The position numbers and the translations under genes are program-made. A model generated the notes under the pieces. That model saw only the letters and a list, made by a program, of their open reading frames with translations, was not told the DNA's origin and did not search any database. Below, piece after piece: positions 1 to 8,785 of a stretch of DNA of 47,334 nt (the first letter of the stretch is position 1; the number at the start of each line of letters is the position of its first letter). This DNA comes from Acidimicrobiales bacterium (GTDB taxonomy: Bacteria > Actinomycetota > Acidimicrobiia > Acidimicrobiales > Palsa-688). Where the stretch lies: positions 1 to 47,334 of the forward strand of contig DATLUM010000072.1 in assembly GCA_035533095.1 (NCBI GenBank), read 5' to 3'.

Positions 1-372
1 TGCGAGGACGAGGGGATCGGAGTCATACCGTGGAGCCCGCTGGCGAGGGGCCGGCTGACCCGGCCCTGGGAGACTTCGACGGAGCGCTCCGAGACGGACG
101 AGTTCGGCCGCTCCCTCTACGGTCAGCTCGAAGCGGACCGCGCAATCGTCGAACGCGTGGACCGGGTGGCGTCCGAGCGCGGCGTCCCCGCCGCACAAGT
201 CGCTCTCGCGTGGGTCATGCACAAGCCACCGGTGACGGCGCCCATCGTCGGCGCAACGAAGATGCACCACCTCGACGACGCCGTCGCGGCAATCGACCTA
301 CACCTGAGTGCTGAAGAGATCGCGCTGCTCGAGGAGCCGTACGTCGCTCACCCGGTTGTCGGCTTCGGCTGA
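1..372 (+). CDS. Aldo/keto reductase, C-terminal part (5' end outside window)
   Basis: The frame is open from the first base to the TGA at 370-372, giving about 123 residues. It reads like the C-terminal third of an aldo/keto reductase: a VIPWSPLARGRLT segment (strand 7 and following loop), then AQVALAWVMHKPPVTAPIVGAT, the NADPH-binding end of the barrel, then a closing helix with LSAEEIALLEEPY. The family performs NADPH-dependent carbonyl reduction in the cytosol. The catalytic Tyr/Lys/His lie upstream and cannot be checked. It converges with the acyl-CoA ligase, whose stop is 9 nt away. The family call is safe; the substrate is unknown. Confidence 0.85.
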   Translation, partial: CEDEGIGVIPWSPLARGRLTRPWETSTERSETDEFGRSLYGQLEADRAIVERVDRVASERGVPAAQVALAWVMHKPPVTAPIVGATKMHHLDDAVAAIDLHLSAEEIALLEEPYVAHPVVGFG

Positions 373-380
373 CCTGTGGG

Positions 381-1901
381 CTAAGCGGTCTGCACCCCGG
401 CGATGGAGTCCTTGATGACACGACGGAGGAGCTTGCCTGTCTCGTTGTAGGGCATGTTGTCGCGGACCTGGATCACCTGGGGGGTCTTGGTCGACCGCAG
501 CCGCTCCTTCGCGAACGATTTCAATTCCTCGACTGTCGCGGTCCGGCCCGGACGGAACACCACTGCCGCCGCGACGGCTTCACCCCACTCCGGATCAGGA
601 ATCCCGACCACGACCGCCTCGGCTACGGCCGGGTGGGCCAGGAGTGTCTCCTCGATCTCCCCTGGCGAGAGGTTCTCCCCACCTCTGACGATCACGTCGT
701 CGAGGCGTCCGTCGAGGAACAGGAAACCTTCGTCGTCCAACCATCCCGCGTCGCGGGTCGGGAACCACCCGTCGTGGCCGAGGACCGAACCTGTCTCATA
801 CTCGCCCGCGACCTGTTCACCGCGTACGTAGATCTCGCCGCGCTGCCCCGGCGGTAGGGCCGTCCCGCCGGGATCGCGGATCTCCACCTCGACCGACGGC
901 AGGGGCCGCCCTACCGAACCCAGCCGGCGCCTCACCGCTGGGTCTTCGCTGGCGACGCACTCGCGGTGATCCTCGGGTGTCAGCGCAGCGATCGTCGAGC
1001 TCGTCTCCGTCAGCCCGTAGGCGTTGACGAAGCTCACGTGTGGCAGCAAGCCGATCGCCCGTTCGACCAGTGCCACCGGGGCGCGGCCTCCCCCGTAGGC
1101 GAGATGACGCAGCGACGGCAGCCCCGCCGCATCACCAGACAGAGTGTCGACGATCCGCTCCAGCATCGTCGGCACGACCATCGCCTGTGTCACCGCCTCC
1201 GATCGCGCGACTTCGACCCATCGTTGCGGGTCGAAGACAGGCAGGTACACCACACGCCTGCCCGAGTACAGCGAGCTCAAGGCCCCCGCCACGCCGGCTA
1301 CGTGATATGCGGGAACGCTGACCAGCTGCGCCTCGTCCTCACCGGCTCCCAGGAACTCGACGGTGGACAGGACATACGAGGTCAGATGCCGGTGGCGCAG
1401 CAGCGCCGCCTTGGGCTGTCCGGTCGTGCCGCTGGTGAACAGCACGACGGCGACCTGATCGGGGTCGACGAACGGCAGCTCGGTGTCACCGGCTTGTCCC
1501 CGGGCCTCGAAGACCGGCCCGCCGGCGATGAACCGGTCGGTGGTTACCACCTCGACCCCGTCGATCCCACCGGCGCGCTCGGCCATGTCCGCGTCGACGA
1601 CCACTACAGCCGGGGCGATCCGCTCCATCAGGCCGCGTAGCTGGGCATCGGGAAGCCTGAAGTTCAGCGGGGCGAACGGCGCACCCGATCGTGCCGCACT
1701 CAACAGGACGGCGGGAAACGCCGGCGAGTTCAAGCCGAGGAAGCCCACGCGCCGGACACCCCGGGCACACAGCCACGCCGCCCTATCGTCGCAAAGCTGG
1801 CGCAAACCGCCGGCGGTCATGCCGCCCCCGCCCCGCGCGCCCAGCATCACCCGGTCGGGGGCGGCGTCCGAGACCATTTCCAGCAGCAGCGAGATGTTCA
1901 C
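381..1901 (-). CDS. AMP-forming acyl-CoA synthetase (FadD-like)
   Basis: This 506-residue protein is a full-length ANL-superfamily adenylating enzyme that activates a carboxylic acid to its CoA thioester through an acyl-AMP. The P-loop-like motif LFTSGTTGQPKAALL lies near residue 155 and the A5 motif NAYGLTETSS near 290. The hinge region DGWFPTRDAGWLDDEGFLFL with GRLDDVIVRGGENLSP is near 380-405. The C-terminal catalytic lysine lies in NETGKLLRRVIKD. The start is a GTG only 10 nt after the stop of the upstream fused acyl-CoA dehydrogenase and has no clear ribosome site, so translational coupling is likely. With the FadE and the SDR above it, this gene forms a beta-oxidation-type operon. The substrate cannot be told from sequence. 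Confidence 0.9.
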   Translation of the reverse strand: MNISLLLEMVSDAAPDRVMLGARGGGGMTAGGLRQLCDDRAAWLCARGVRRVGFLGLNSPAFPAVLLSAARSGAPFAPLNFRLPDAQLRGLMERIAPAVVVVDADMAERAGGIDGVEVVTTDRFIAGGPVFEARGQAGDTELPFVDPDQVAVVLFTSGTTGQPKAALLRHRHLTSYVLSTVEFLGAGEDEAQLVSVPAYHVAGVAGALSSLYSGRRVVYLPVFDPQRWVEVARSEAVTQAMVVPTMLERIVDTLSGDAAGLPSLRHLAYGGGRAPVALVERAIGLLPHVSFVNAYGLTETSSTIAALTPEDHRECVASEDPAVRRRLGSVGRPLPSVEVEIRDPGGTALPPGQRGEIYVRGEQVAGEYETGSVLGHDGWFPTRDAGWLDDEGFLFLDGRLDDVIVRGGENLSPGEIEETLLAHPAVAEAVVVGIPDPEWGEAVAAAVVFRPGRTATVEELKSFAKERLRSTKTPQVIQVRDNMPYNETGKLLRRVIKDSIAGVQTA

Positions 1902-1911
1902 AGGCAGGTGA

Positions 1912-4068
1912 TCAGTTGATCAGGGGATCCCTGGGAAGGCCGAGTATCCGTTCGGCGATCTGGTTGCGCTTGATCTCGGACGTGCCACCGGCGATGGACA
2001 TCGCGCGGTGCATCAGCACCATCGAAGCGGCCAGGGCTCCATCGCCATCGGTGAACGCTAGGTCGGGTCCGGCGAGCGCGGCGAGGATCGCTGCCGACTC
2101 GTGCCCGTTCTCCGACAGCACCAACTTGGTCACGTTGCCTTCCGGCCCCGGTCCGCCGCCCGCGACCGCGCGGTGCGCACTACGGAGGTTGAGCATGTCC
2201 ATTCCCTGCATTCGGGACACCAGTCTGCCGACACGGCCGGGACCTCCTGGAAGCCGCTCCGGATGTGCGTCGAGCGGGCCGATGAAGGTGTCGATCGGCA
2301 GGGCGGCACCGCCCTGCCCGCCACCGATGCTCACGCTCTCGTTGCCGAGGGTCGCGCGGGCGACCGTCCATCCGCCGTCGACCGGACCGACCACATCGTC
2401 GTCGGGGACGAACACGTCGTTGAAGAACACCTCGTTGAAGTCCGACGCGCCCGTCACCTGCTTGAGAGGCCGGACTTCGACACCCTGCGCCTTCATGTCG
2501 ATGACCATCGTCGTGATGCCCTGATGCTTGGGGGCCTCCGGATTGGTCCGCACCGTGGCGAACCCGTAACGCGCCAGATGGGCACCGCTCGTCCACACCT
2601 TCTGCCCGTTGACGACCCAGCCGCCCTCGACGCGGGTGCCCCTTGTCTTGATCCCGGCGGCGTCGGATCCCGCGTCCGGCTCGCTGAACAGCTGGCACCA
2701 GATCAGCTCCTGGTTGAGCGCGGGGCGCACCCAGCGCTTCACCTGGTCCTCGGTGGCGTGCTGGATGAGCGTGAGGATCACCCAGCCGGTGATGCCGTAG
2801 GCCGGTCGCTTCACGCCAGCGGCCGAGAACTCCTGCTCGATTACCAGCTGCTCCACAGCGCCCGCCGCTCTGCCCCAGGGCTTGGGCCAGTGCGGCATGG
2901 CGTAGCCCGCTTCGATCATCTTCTCTCGCGCCTCGGCATCGTCGAGGCCGCTCAACGTTGCTGCGAACGCCCTCACATCGTCGCGAATCTGCTCCGCCTC
3001 GGGAGGCAGGTCGACGGTGCGCTCGCGCCGCACGCCCCTGCGCACGAGATCGGTCACGTCACGCGCGGCGGTCTCGGCGTCGATGATCGCCGCGATGGCA
3101 TTCGCGCGCCGCTGGAACAGGTGCGCGTCGTGCTCCCAGGTGAACCCGATCCCGCCGTGCACCTGGATGTTCAGCTGCGAGTTCTGGTCCGCCGCCTCGA
3201 CACCGAGAGAGGCCGCCACGGCGGAGGCGTAGCTGAACTGAGCCGGGTCGCCGTGCCCTGCACGAGCCGCGTCCCACACCGCCGCGGTCGCCAACTCCGT
3301 GGCGACGAGCATGTTCGAGCAGTGGTGCTTCACCGCCTGGTATGTCGCGATCGGCCGCCCGAACTGGATGCGCGCCTTGGCATATTCGCTGGCCATCTCG
3401 GTACACTCGCGCGCGACGCCCGTTGCCTCTGCGGCGAGGATCAGGCGTGCGATGTCCACCAGCTTCGAGCGAGCCCCTGCCACCACCTCGGCGCTCGCAT
3501 CCCGGAGGGTCACCCGACCCGACCTACGGGCCGGATCCAGATTGGCGGGGACCGAGACGTCGACTCCGCCGTCGCGCTTGTCGACGATGACAATGTCGGC
3601 GCCGCTAGGGATCACCACGATGTCGGCGAGGCCGGCCCCGAGCACGAGCCCAGCGTCGCCACTGGCCTTTCCACCGGCGACCCTGACGGAACCACCGAGC
3701 CCGAACGCACCCACGGCTGCGCCACTCGCGAGACCCGGGACCAGCCGTGCTGCCACCTCCTTGTCGGCGACGGCTTCGATCACCGCGCTCGCAACCAGGG
3801 TCGGCACCAGCGGACCGGGGCACACCGCCCGGCCGGCCTCCTCGACCACCACGATGAGTTCCTCCAAGCCGAAGCCGGAACCGCCGTGGTCTTCCGGCAG
3901 ATGCAGGCCAAGCCATCCCAGAGCGGCGAGATCCTCCCAGAAGGGAGGCAGTAGCTCGGTCTGCGAAGTGAGCAATTCACGCGCGTAGCCGCGAGCCTTG
4001 TTCCTCGCGAGGAAGTCCGAGACGGTCGATCCAAGCGCCCGGTGGTCGTCAGTGATCGCTATCGACAT
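1912..4068 (-). CDS. Fused tandem acyl-CoA dehydrogenase (FadE34-like architecture)
   Basis: The 718 residues hold two acyl-CoA dehydrogenase units in one chain. The first (about 1-340) ends in QVHGGIGFTWEHDAHLFQRR. The second (about 350-718) has WCQLFSEPDAGSD, GQKVWTSGAHLARYG and the terminal GGTSEIKRNQIAERILGLP. Such FAD-dependent flavoproteins introduce the alpha-beta double bond in acyl-CoA. Fused copies of about 710 residues are known in mycobacteria, where FadE34 acts on steroid side chains. In the second unit the usual Glu of the EGTSE motif is Gly, so the base must sit elsewhere or in the other unit. The gene starts at an ATG with an AGGA about 11 nt upstream and lies between an SDR and a ligase on the same strand. 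The steroid role is inferred from architecture only. Confidence 0.85.
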   Translation of the reverse strand: MSIAITDDHRALGSTVSDFLARNKARGYARELLTSQTELLPPFWEDLAALGWLGLHLPEDHGGSGFGLEELIVVVEEAGRAVCPGPLVPTLVASAVIEAVADKEVAARLVPGLASGAAVGAFGLGGSVRVAGGKASGDAGLVLGAGLADIVVIPSGADIVIVDKRDGGVDVSVPANLDPARRSGRVTLRDASAEVVAGARSKLVDIARLILAAEATGVARECTEMASEYAKARIQFGRPIATYQAVKHHCSNMLVATELATAAVWDAARAGHGDPAQFSYASAVAASLGVEAADQNSQLNIQVHGGIGFTWEHDAHLFQRRANAIAAIIDAETAARDVTDLVRRGVRRERTVDLPPEAEQIRDDVRAFAATLSGLDDAEAREKMIEAGYAMPHWPKPWGRAAGAVEQLVIEQEFSAAGVKRPAYGITGWVILTLIQHATEDQVKRWVRPALNQELIWCQLFSEPDAGSDAAGIKTRGTRVEGGWVVNGQKVWTSGAHLARYGFATVRTNPEAPKHQGITTMVIDMKAQGVEVRPLKQVTGASDFNEVFFNDVFVPDDDVVGPVDGGWTVARATLGNESVSIGGGQGGAALPIDTFIGPLDAHPERLPGGPGRVGRLVSRMQGMDMLNLRSAHRAVAGGGPGPEGNVTKLVLSENGHESAAILAALAGPDLAFTDGDGALAASMVLMHRAMSIAGGTSEIKRNQIAERILGLPRDPLIN

Positions 4069-4093
4069 CTTTTCGGGTCCTGCTTTCTAACTG

Positions 4094-4855
4094 TCATTTA
4101 GGGCCGAACCGTTGCCCCGCATCCAAGCGGATGGTCGAGCCGTTGAGCATCGGGGTCTCCACGATCGCCTGAACCAGCCGGGCGTATTCCTCTGGGCGGC
4201 CCATGCGCTTCGGGAATGCGGCGTCCTTGGTCAGAACGTCCGCGAACTGATCCGGGATGCCCTTGGTGATCCCGGTGGCGAAGAGGCTCGGTGCTATCGC
4301 AACGACCCTGATGCCCAGGCTGCCGAGGTCGCGCGCCATCGTGAGCATCATCCCTGCGATTCCCGCCTTGGCGGCGGTGTAGGCAACCTGGCCGATCTGC
4401 CCTTCAAAAGCGGCGATCGAGGAGGTGTCGATGATGACGCCACGCTCACCGTCGTCGTTTGGCTCATTGCTCGACATGTGGAACGCCTGCAACCGGTTGA
4501 GGTTGAAGGTGGCGACAAGGTTGAGCTCGATGACCCGCCGGAACTGGTCCAGCGGGTGTGGGCCCTCCTTAGTGAGAGTTCGCTTGGCGATGCCTCCGCC
4601 GGCCGTGTTCACGGCTATGTCGAGGCCGCCGAGCACAGCTACCGCTTCGGAAAGGGCCGCTTCGACTGTCCCTTCGTCCATCACGTCGAGCGGGTGGAAC
4701 GTCGCCTCGAGGCCGGCAGCGACCTCTGCTCCCCCAGAGGTCGGAAGATCGAGGATCGCGACCGAAGCGCCCTTCGAACGAAGCAGCTCGGCAGACGCCC
4801 GCGCCATGCCCGAAGCGCCGCCGACGATTACCGCGCGGCTCCCCTTGATCTCCAT
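4094..4855 (-). CDS. Short-chain dehydrogenase/reductase (3-hydroxyacyl-CoA dehydrogenase type)
   Basis: The protein has 253 residues, starting at the ATG at 4855 because a strong GGGGAGG lies 4 nt upstream and the Rossmann strand begins six residues later. A longer reading frame upstream is unlikely to be translated. The cofactor loop is VGGASGMARA, with the last glycine of the usual GxxxGxG replaced by alanine. The catalytic set is the serine in DTSSIAAFEG and YTAAK. The C-terminus ANxT-type region and layout recall HSD10/type-2 hydroxyacyl-CoA dehydrogenases, which oxidise 3-hydroxyacyl-CoA with NAD. It is the first gene of the SDR-FadE-ligase run and is divergent from the CoA-transferase at 4961. 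Confidence 0.85.
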   Translation of the reverse strand: MEIKGSRAVIVGGASGMARASAELLRSKGASVAILDLPTSGGAEVAAGLEATFHPLDVMDEGTVEAALSEAVAVLGGLDIAVNTAGGGIAKRTLTKEGPHPLDQFRRVIELNLVATFNLNRLQAFHMSSNEPNDDGERGVIIDTSSIAAFEGQIGQVAYTAAKAGIAGMMLTMARDLGSLGIRVVAIAPSLFATGITKGIPDQFADVLTKDAAFPKRMGRPEEYARLVQAIVETPMLNGSTIRLDAGQRFGPK

Positions 4856-4948
4856 CGAGCCTCCCCTGGAAAGACTGAGCCGAATTGCGCGGCAGCCTAT
4901 TGACACTTCATCGAGACGGGCTAATCGAGACAGCGAGCCAGCCACCCC

Positions 4949-4954
4949 TACCAT
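4949..4954 (+). promoter_or_regulatory. -10 element of a leaderless gene (TACCAT)
   Basis: TACCAT lies 6 nt before the ATG of the CoA-transferase and there is no ribosome site between them. This matches the TANNNT plus 6-9 nt pattern seen before at least nine other starts in this window, so the mRNA probably begins at or next to the ATG. Confidence 0.55.
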
Positions 4955-4960
4955 CGCGGC

Positions 4961-6223
4961 ATGCGAGCCAACACGCCAGCCGCAGCTGCAGACCCCTCGG
5001 ACGACGCCGTCGACTCCTGGCAGGCGGCACGCGCGTGGGCCCGCTCCGGCGTCATGGCGCTGAACGGGAACCCGACCGGCCCGCCGCTTCTTCCACCACT
5101 GGGCGCGGCGACCAGGCTGACCGCCGTCGCCGAGGAGATCGCTCGGCTGACCGCCGCTAGGGGCCGCCCTGTAAGGGTCAGATGGGAGGCTGCGCTGTCC
5201 GGTCGTGCTGCCATCCTCGGGCTTGCCGGCAAGGGGCGTACGTCGGCCAACGGCTCGTGCCGACTGATCACCGCCGGCGACGGCGAGGTGGCATTGAACC
5301 TCCCCCGTCGGGACGATTTGTCCCTCGTGCCGGCTCTGACCCTCGACCCCGCCGCAGAGGATGGTCCATGGGATGCAGCGGCGACCCTGGCCGCGTCGAT
5401 GCCTGCAGCCGAGTTCGTCGGGCGCGCCCGACTGCTCGGGCTGGCAGCTTCGATGGCAGGGGAACGCCCGTCCGGCCCCGCCTACGTCGTCACGCGCCGC
5501 GGGGAGCCAACCACTCCGGCGCTCAATGGGGGCTGGACCGTTGTCGATCTCTCCTCCCTGTGGGCCGGGCCCGTTGCCGCCCGCGTGCTGGCCGAATCAG
5601 GAGCACATCTCATCAAGGTGGAAGACCCCGCACGACCCGACGCCGCCAGGCAGCGACCAGAGTTCTACTCCTGGATACACCCTGTGGGCGAGAAGACCGA
5701 ACAGGTGGACTTCACGTCGGAGTCCGGCCGACAGACGCTGAGCGAGTTGCTGGAATCCGCGGACGTCGTGATCGAGTCGTCAAGACCGCGCGCTCTCGAA
5801 CAGATCGGTCTCGCACCCGATCAGCTGCGCGGAGCCGCCGGGCAGGTTTGGTTGAGCATCACCGGCCACGGGCGCACAAGCACTTCGCGCGAATGGACCG
5901 GTTTCGGTGACGACTGCGCCGTCGCGGGCGGCCTCCACTGCCGCGACGAGAGCGGCATGGCGGCGTTCTGCGGCGACGCCGTAGCAGACCCCGTCACGGG
6001 ACTCGTCGGGGCGTTGGCGGTGCTCCGCTGCCTCGCCGAAGGGGGCGGGCACCTTCTGGATGTCTCCCTGAGCGGCGCCGCTGCTTGGGCGGCGGCCGGC
6101 GGCGAACCGGATCCGCGACAGCACGGGATTACCGTCGATCGCTCCGGCGAGGGTTGGGTCGTGCACCAAGGCGACCTCGTGGAACCCGTCGCCGCCCGCC
6201 CCCCAACTCTCGACTGGGTCTGA
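4961..6223 (+). CDS. Family III (CaiB/BaiF) CoA-transferase-like protein with rearranged domain order
   Basis: The 420 residues carry a clear CaiB N-terminal half, but only from about residue 185 onward: VVDLSSLWAGPVAARVLAES, GAHLIKVEDPARPD, DVVIESSRPRALEQIGL, WLSITGHGR, and GDAVADPVTGLVGAL, where the family's catalytic aspartate is expected. The first 180 residues (ARSGVMALNGNPTGPP, SANGSCRLITAGDGEVALN) look instead like the second half of a CaiB protein. The order therefore seems swapped, or the protein is two degenerate half-domains. The family moves CoA between carboxylic acids. It shares its surroundings with an amidohydrolase and a crotonase. Start: ATG with a leaderless promoter. Transferase activity is plausible but not assured. 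Confidence 0.75.
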   Translation: MRANTPAAAADPSDDAVDSWQAARAWARSGVMALNGNPTGPPLLPPLGAATRLTAVAEEIARLTAARGRPVRVRWEAALSGRAAILGLAGKGRTSANGSCRLITAGDGEVALNLPRRDDLSLVPALTLDPAAEDGPWDAAATLAASMPAAEFVGRARLLGLAASMAGERPSGPAYVVTRRGEPTTPALNGGWTVVDLSSLWAGPVAARVLAESGAHLIKVEDPARPDAARQRPEFYSWIHPVGEKTEQVDFTSESGRQTLSELLESADVVIESSRPRALEQIGLAPDQLRGAAGQVWLSITGHGRTSTSREWTGFGDDCAVAGGLHCRDESGMAAFCGDAVADPVTGLVGALAVLRCLAEGGGHLLDVSLSGAAAWAAAGGEPDPRQHGITVDRSGEGWVVHQGDLVEPVAARPPTLDWV

Positions 6224-6235
6224 ACAGGTTCGCTC

Positions 6236-7705
6236 TCAGCCATGCACGACCCGGCCGCAGACCACGGTGGCGATCACCGCCGGCGGACCCTCCGCAGCTG
6301 CCACCTTCGCAACAGGTGAAGGCAGGATCGCGAGGTCCGCCACCTCACCGACCTTCACCCGTCGCGGCATGGCAGGTTCCGCGCCCGTCCCCAACCACCA
6401 GCTGAGCGCTTCAGGAAGCCCGACGCGCTCCTGTGGGCCGAGACGGGCTCCCGATGCTGTGCGCCGCGACACCGCCGCCCGGATGGCCGCCCAGGGGTCG
6501 CTGCCGCCGAAAGGGGCATCAGTGCCGGCAGCAACCGCAACCCCTGCTCGCGACAAGGAACCCGCGCGCCAGAGGTTCTCCGATTCGTTGGGCTCGACCG
6601 ATCGGAGGTATTCGTCACCCCGCTCGGAAACGAAGTTCGGCTGGGTCACGACCGTCACGCCGAGCCGCTTGAGTTGCGGGATGATCTCGAACGGGATTAC
6701 CGCGCCGTGCTCGATGCGGTCGTGTCCGAAGGGGCCGCCGGCCTCCTCGAGTGCCACGAGGGCCAGGACCAGTTGCGTCCGCGTGACGCAGTGGACCGCG
6801 ACTGGCCGGCCGCCCCTGTGCGCGCAGCGGAAGGTCCGCGACAGTGACCCGATGGCCGGTAGATCGAAGTCGTCGAGGATCACCTTGACGGCTCCGGCCG
6901 AGACCCGATCGCACCCGGCCGGCCCGCCGCCGGCGGCGGGCCCGGCGACATCGGGCCCGGCGGAATCGGCATCCGCCCGGACCATCAGGTGCAGGCGCTG
7001 GCAGACCACACCGTCGGAGGCCGACGCCGCCAGCAGCCTCGTGTCAGCGTCGCTGCGTTCCGGGGTCGCGTCGGTCCAACCGGTCACGCCGAGAGCCGCC
7101 GCCTCACGGCTCAGTTCACCGAGGCGATCCGTCAGCTCGCGCTCGGGCAGCGCGACCGTCCTCGCCGAGAGCCACGCGTCCATTCGCCAAAGCCGGCCAG
7201 TGGGACGTCCCCTGCTGTCGCGTTCGATCCCTTGCCCGTACTCCGAGTCAGCTCCCACGATCTCGAGCGCGGGCGAGTTCAAAACCCACAGAACGCCGCT
7301 GCGGTGCTGCACCCTGAGCGGCCGGTCGGGGACCAAGCGGTCCAACACCTCCCGCTCGAGGTCGCCCGCGACCGACTCGTGGTAGCCGACGGCGCGTATC
7401 CATCCGGCATCGGCGGTCCGGCGCGCGCGACCGAGTGCCTCCGCGAGCCCAGCGAGATCGGTGACCTCTGGCGGCCCGACCACGACAGATGACAGCGACG
7501 CAGCAAGCGCACGCAGATGAATGTGGTGGTCGTGAAGACCTGGGATGAGCCATCCGCCGGCGGCGTCGAGCTCCTCCTGGCCGGCTTCCCGCCCAATGGC
7601 GGCGTCGATCTCCGCTATCCGCCCTCCAGCAATCCGGACATCGACTGGTTTGCCGTCGGGCCGATCTCCCAACCGTGTCCGCCGGATCACAAGGTCGCCG
7701 CGCAC
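6236..7705 (-). CDS. YtcJ-like metal-dependent amidohydrolase
   Basis: The protein has 489 residues when started at the GTG at 7705, which lies 7 nt after a TACATT -10 element; a TTG at 7714 is the alternative. It has the N-terminal strand of an amidohydrolase beta-sandwich, then PGLHDHHIHL (metal ligands H61 and H63). DRPLRVQHRSGVLWVLNSPAL is typical of the YtcJ/Amidohydro_3 group. Later come VAVHCVTRTQ (His), DRIEHGAV (His) and AVAAGTDAPFGGSDPW (metal aspartate). Such enzymes hydrolyse amide or formamide bonds in the cytosol. It converges with the CoA-transferase and is divergent from the crotonase at 7730 through a shared promoter. The substrate is unknown. Confidence 0.85.
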   Translation of the reverse strand: MRGDLVIRRTRLGDRPDGKPVDVRIAGGRIAEIDAAIGREAGQEELDAAGGWLIPGLHDHHIHLRALAASLSSVVVGPPEVTDLAGLAEALGRARRTADAGWIRAVGYHESVAGDLEREVLDRLVPDRPLRVQHRSGVLWVLNSPALEIVGADSEYGQGIERDSRGRPTGRLWRMDAWLSARTVALPERELTDRLGELSREAAALGVTGWTDATPERSDADTRLLAASASDGVVCQRLHLMVRADADSAGPDVAGPAAGGGPAGCDRVSAGAVKVILDDFDLPAIGSLSRTFRCAHRGGRPVAVHCVTRTQLVLALVALEEAGGPFGHDRIEHGAVIPFEIIPQLKRLGVTVVTQPNFVSERGDEYLRSVEPNESENLWRAGSLSRAGVAVAAGTDAPFGGSDPWAAIRAAVSRRTASGARLGPQERVGLPEALSWWLGTGAEPAMPRRVKVGEVADLAILPSPVAKVAAAEGPPAVIATVVCGRVVHG

Positions 7706-7712
7706 CGCTCGC

Positions 7713-7722
7713 AATGTACGCT
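7713..7722. promoter_or_regulatory. Overlapping divergent -10 elements of two leaderless genes
   Basis: On the plus strand TACGCT (7717-7722) is followed by 7 nt and the ATG at 7730. On the minus strand TACATT (7718 down to 7713) is followed by 7 nt and the GTG at 7705. The two hexamers share the TA at 7717-7718, in a GTAC palindrome. One symmetric patch of 10 bp can therefore serve RNA polymerase in both directions. Confidence 0.65.
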
Positions 7723-7729
7723 CCGTGCG

Positions 7730-8758
7730 ATGGTCGAGCCCGTGCCGTTCGACGAGGCCGCGGCCCTCATCGGCGCCGTCCGGTCCGGGTCGGCAGGCGC
7801 CGAGGCGATCCCGGACCCTCCCGTCGTCGTCGTGGATCTGGACACGCGGCCGGTGAAGGGCGAGACAAGCGGAGAACCACTGCGACCGCCGGCTATGTGG
7901 CCATGCGTGGTCATCGCCGTCAGCACCAACGCAACCCAGCCACCCGGCGGCGCCGACGTCTACCTCAGCGCGGCAGCGGCTCGGATCGATCCTTTGGCAG
8001 GGCCGCTCCGGGACCTCGGCACTATCGCAGCGGCGATCGCCGAATGCCCGCAAGCCGCTACGACCCTGGCGCAGGTGCTGCGGATCCACAGCGGAGACGT
8101 CGAAAGGGACCTGCTAACCGAGTCGATCGCGTACGCAGCGCTCCAAGGCGGCGCCGAGCATCGCGACTGGCTCGCATCGAACCGGCGCCGCCGCACCGAC
8201 CCGGACGGCTCACCGCCCGTTCGCGTGAGCCGCTCCGGCGACCTGCTCGAGATAGTCCTCGACCGGCCCGCGCGGCGCAACGCCTACAGCGCCGGCATGC
8301 GCGACAGTCTCGTGGCTGCACTCGAACTGGCAGCGAGCGACCCGACGATCACGGAGGTGCACCTTCGGGGCAGCGGCCCGAGCTTCTGCAGCGGGGGCGA
8401 CCTATCTGAGTTCGGTGAGGTCGCGGATCCCGCCACCGCGCACCAGATCCGGATGGCGCGCAGCGCCGGGTATCACTCCCACGCCATCGCCTCCAGGCTC
8501 GTCGCGCATGTCCACGGAGCGTGCGTCGGGGCCGGAGTGGAGTTGCCGGCATTCGCCGGGCGGGTCCTGGCCGACCCCGGCACCACCTTCCGCTTGCCGG
8601 AGGTGAGCATGGGGTTGATCCCGGGCGCGGGTGGCACAGCGAGCATTCCCCGCCGCATCGGCAGGCAGCGAACGGCCCTGCTCGCGCTGGCAGGGCACGA
8701 ACTGGACGCGGAAACGGCGCTTCTGTGGGGTCTCGTCGACGAGATAGTGCCGGCGTGA
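7730..8758 (+). CDS. Enoyl-CoA hydratase/isomerase family protein with degenerate N-terminal crotonase-like half
   Basis: The protein has 342 residues from an ATG placed 7 nt after TACGCT. The C-terminal domain (about 165-342) is a crotonase: VLDRPARRNAYS, the oxyanion-hole loop FCSGGDLSEFG, HGACVGAGVELPAFA, and FRLPEVSMGLIPGAGGT, with acidic residues in the usual positions. The first 160 residues (PVVVVDLD, ATTLAQVLRI, TESIAYAALQGG) lack the oxyanion-hole glycines and resemble a worn-out second crotonase unit. The family hydrates or isomerises enoyl-CoA thioesters. It shares a divergent promoter with the amidohydrolase. The exact reaction cannot be assigned. Confidence 0.8.
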   Translation: MVEPVPFDEAAALIGAVRSGSAGAEAIPDPPVVVVDLDTRPVKGETSGEPLRPPAMWPCVVIAVSTNATQPPGGADVYLSAAAARIDPLAGPLRDLGTIAAAIAECPQAATTLAQVLRIHSGDVERDLLTESIAYAALQGGAEHRDWLASNRRRRTDPDGSPPVRVSRSGDLLEIVLDRPARRNAYSAGMRDSLVAALELAASDPTITEVHLRGSGPSFCSGGDLSEFGEVADPATAHQIRMARSAGYHSHAIASRLVAHVHGACVGAGVELPAFAGRVLADPGTTFRLPEVSMGLIPGAGGTASIPRRIGRQRTALLALAGHELDAETALLWGLVDEIVPA

Positions 8759-8785
8759 GCGGGCGGCGGCGCGCCGGCGGCGCCG

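Noticed and set aside
7517-7729. N-terminal extension of the crotonase from 7517
   Set aside because: This segment is antisense to the amidohydrolase metal-site region, and the ATG at 7730 has its own promoter at the right distance.
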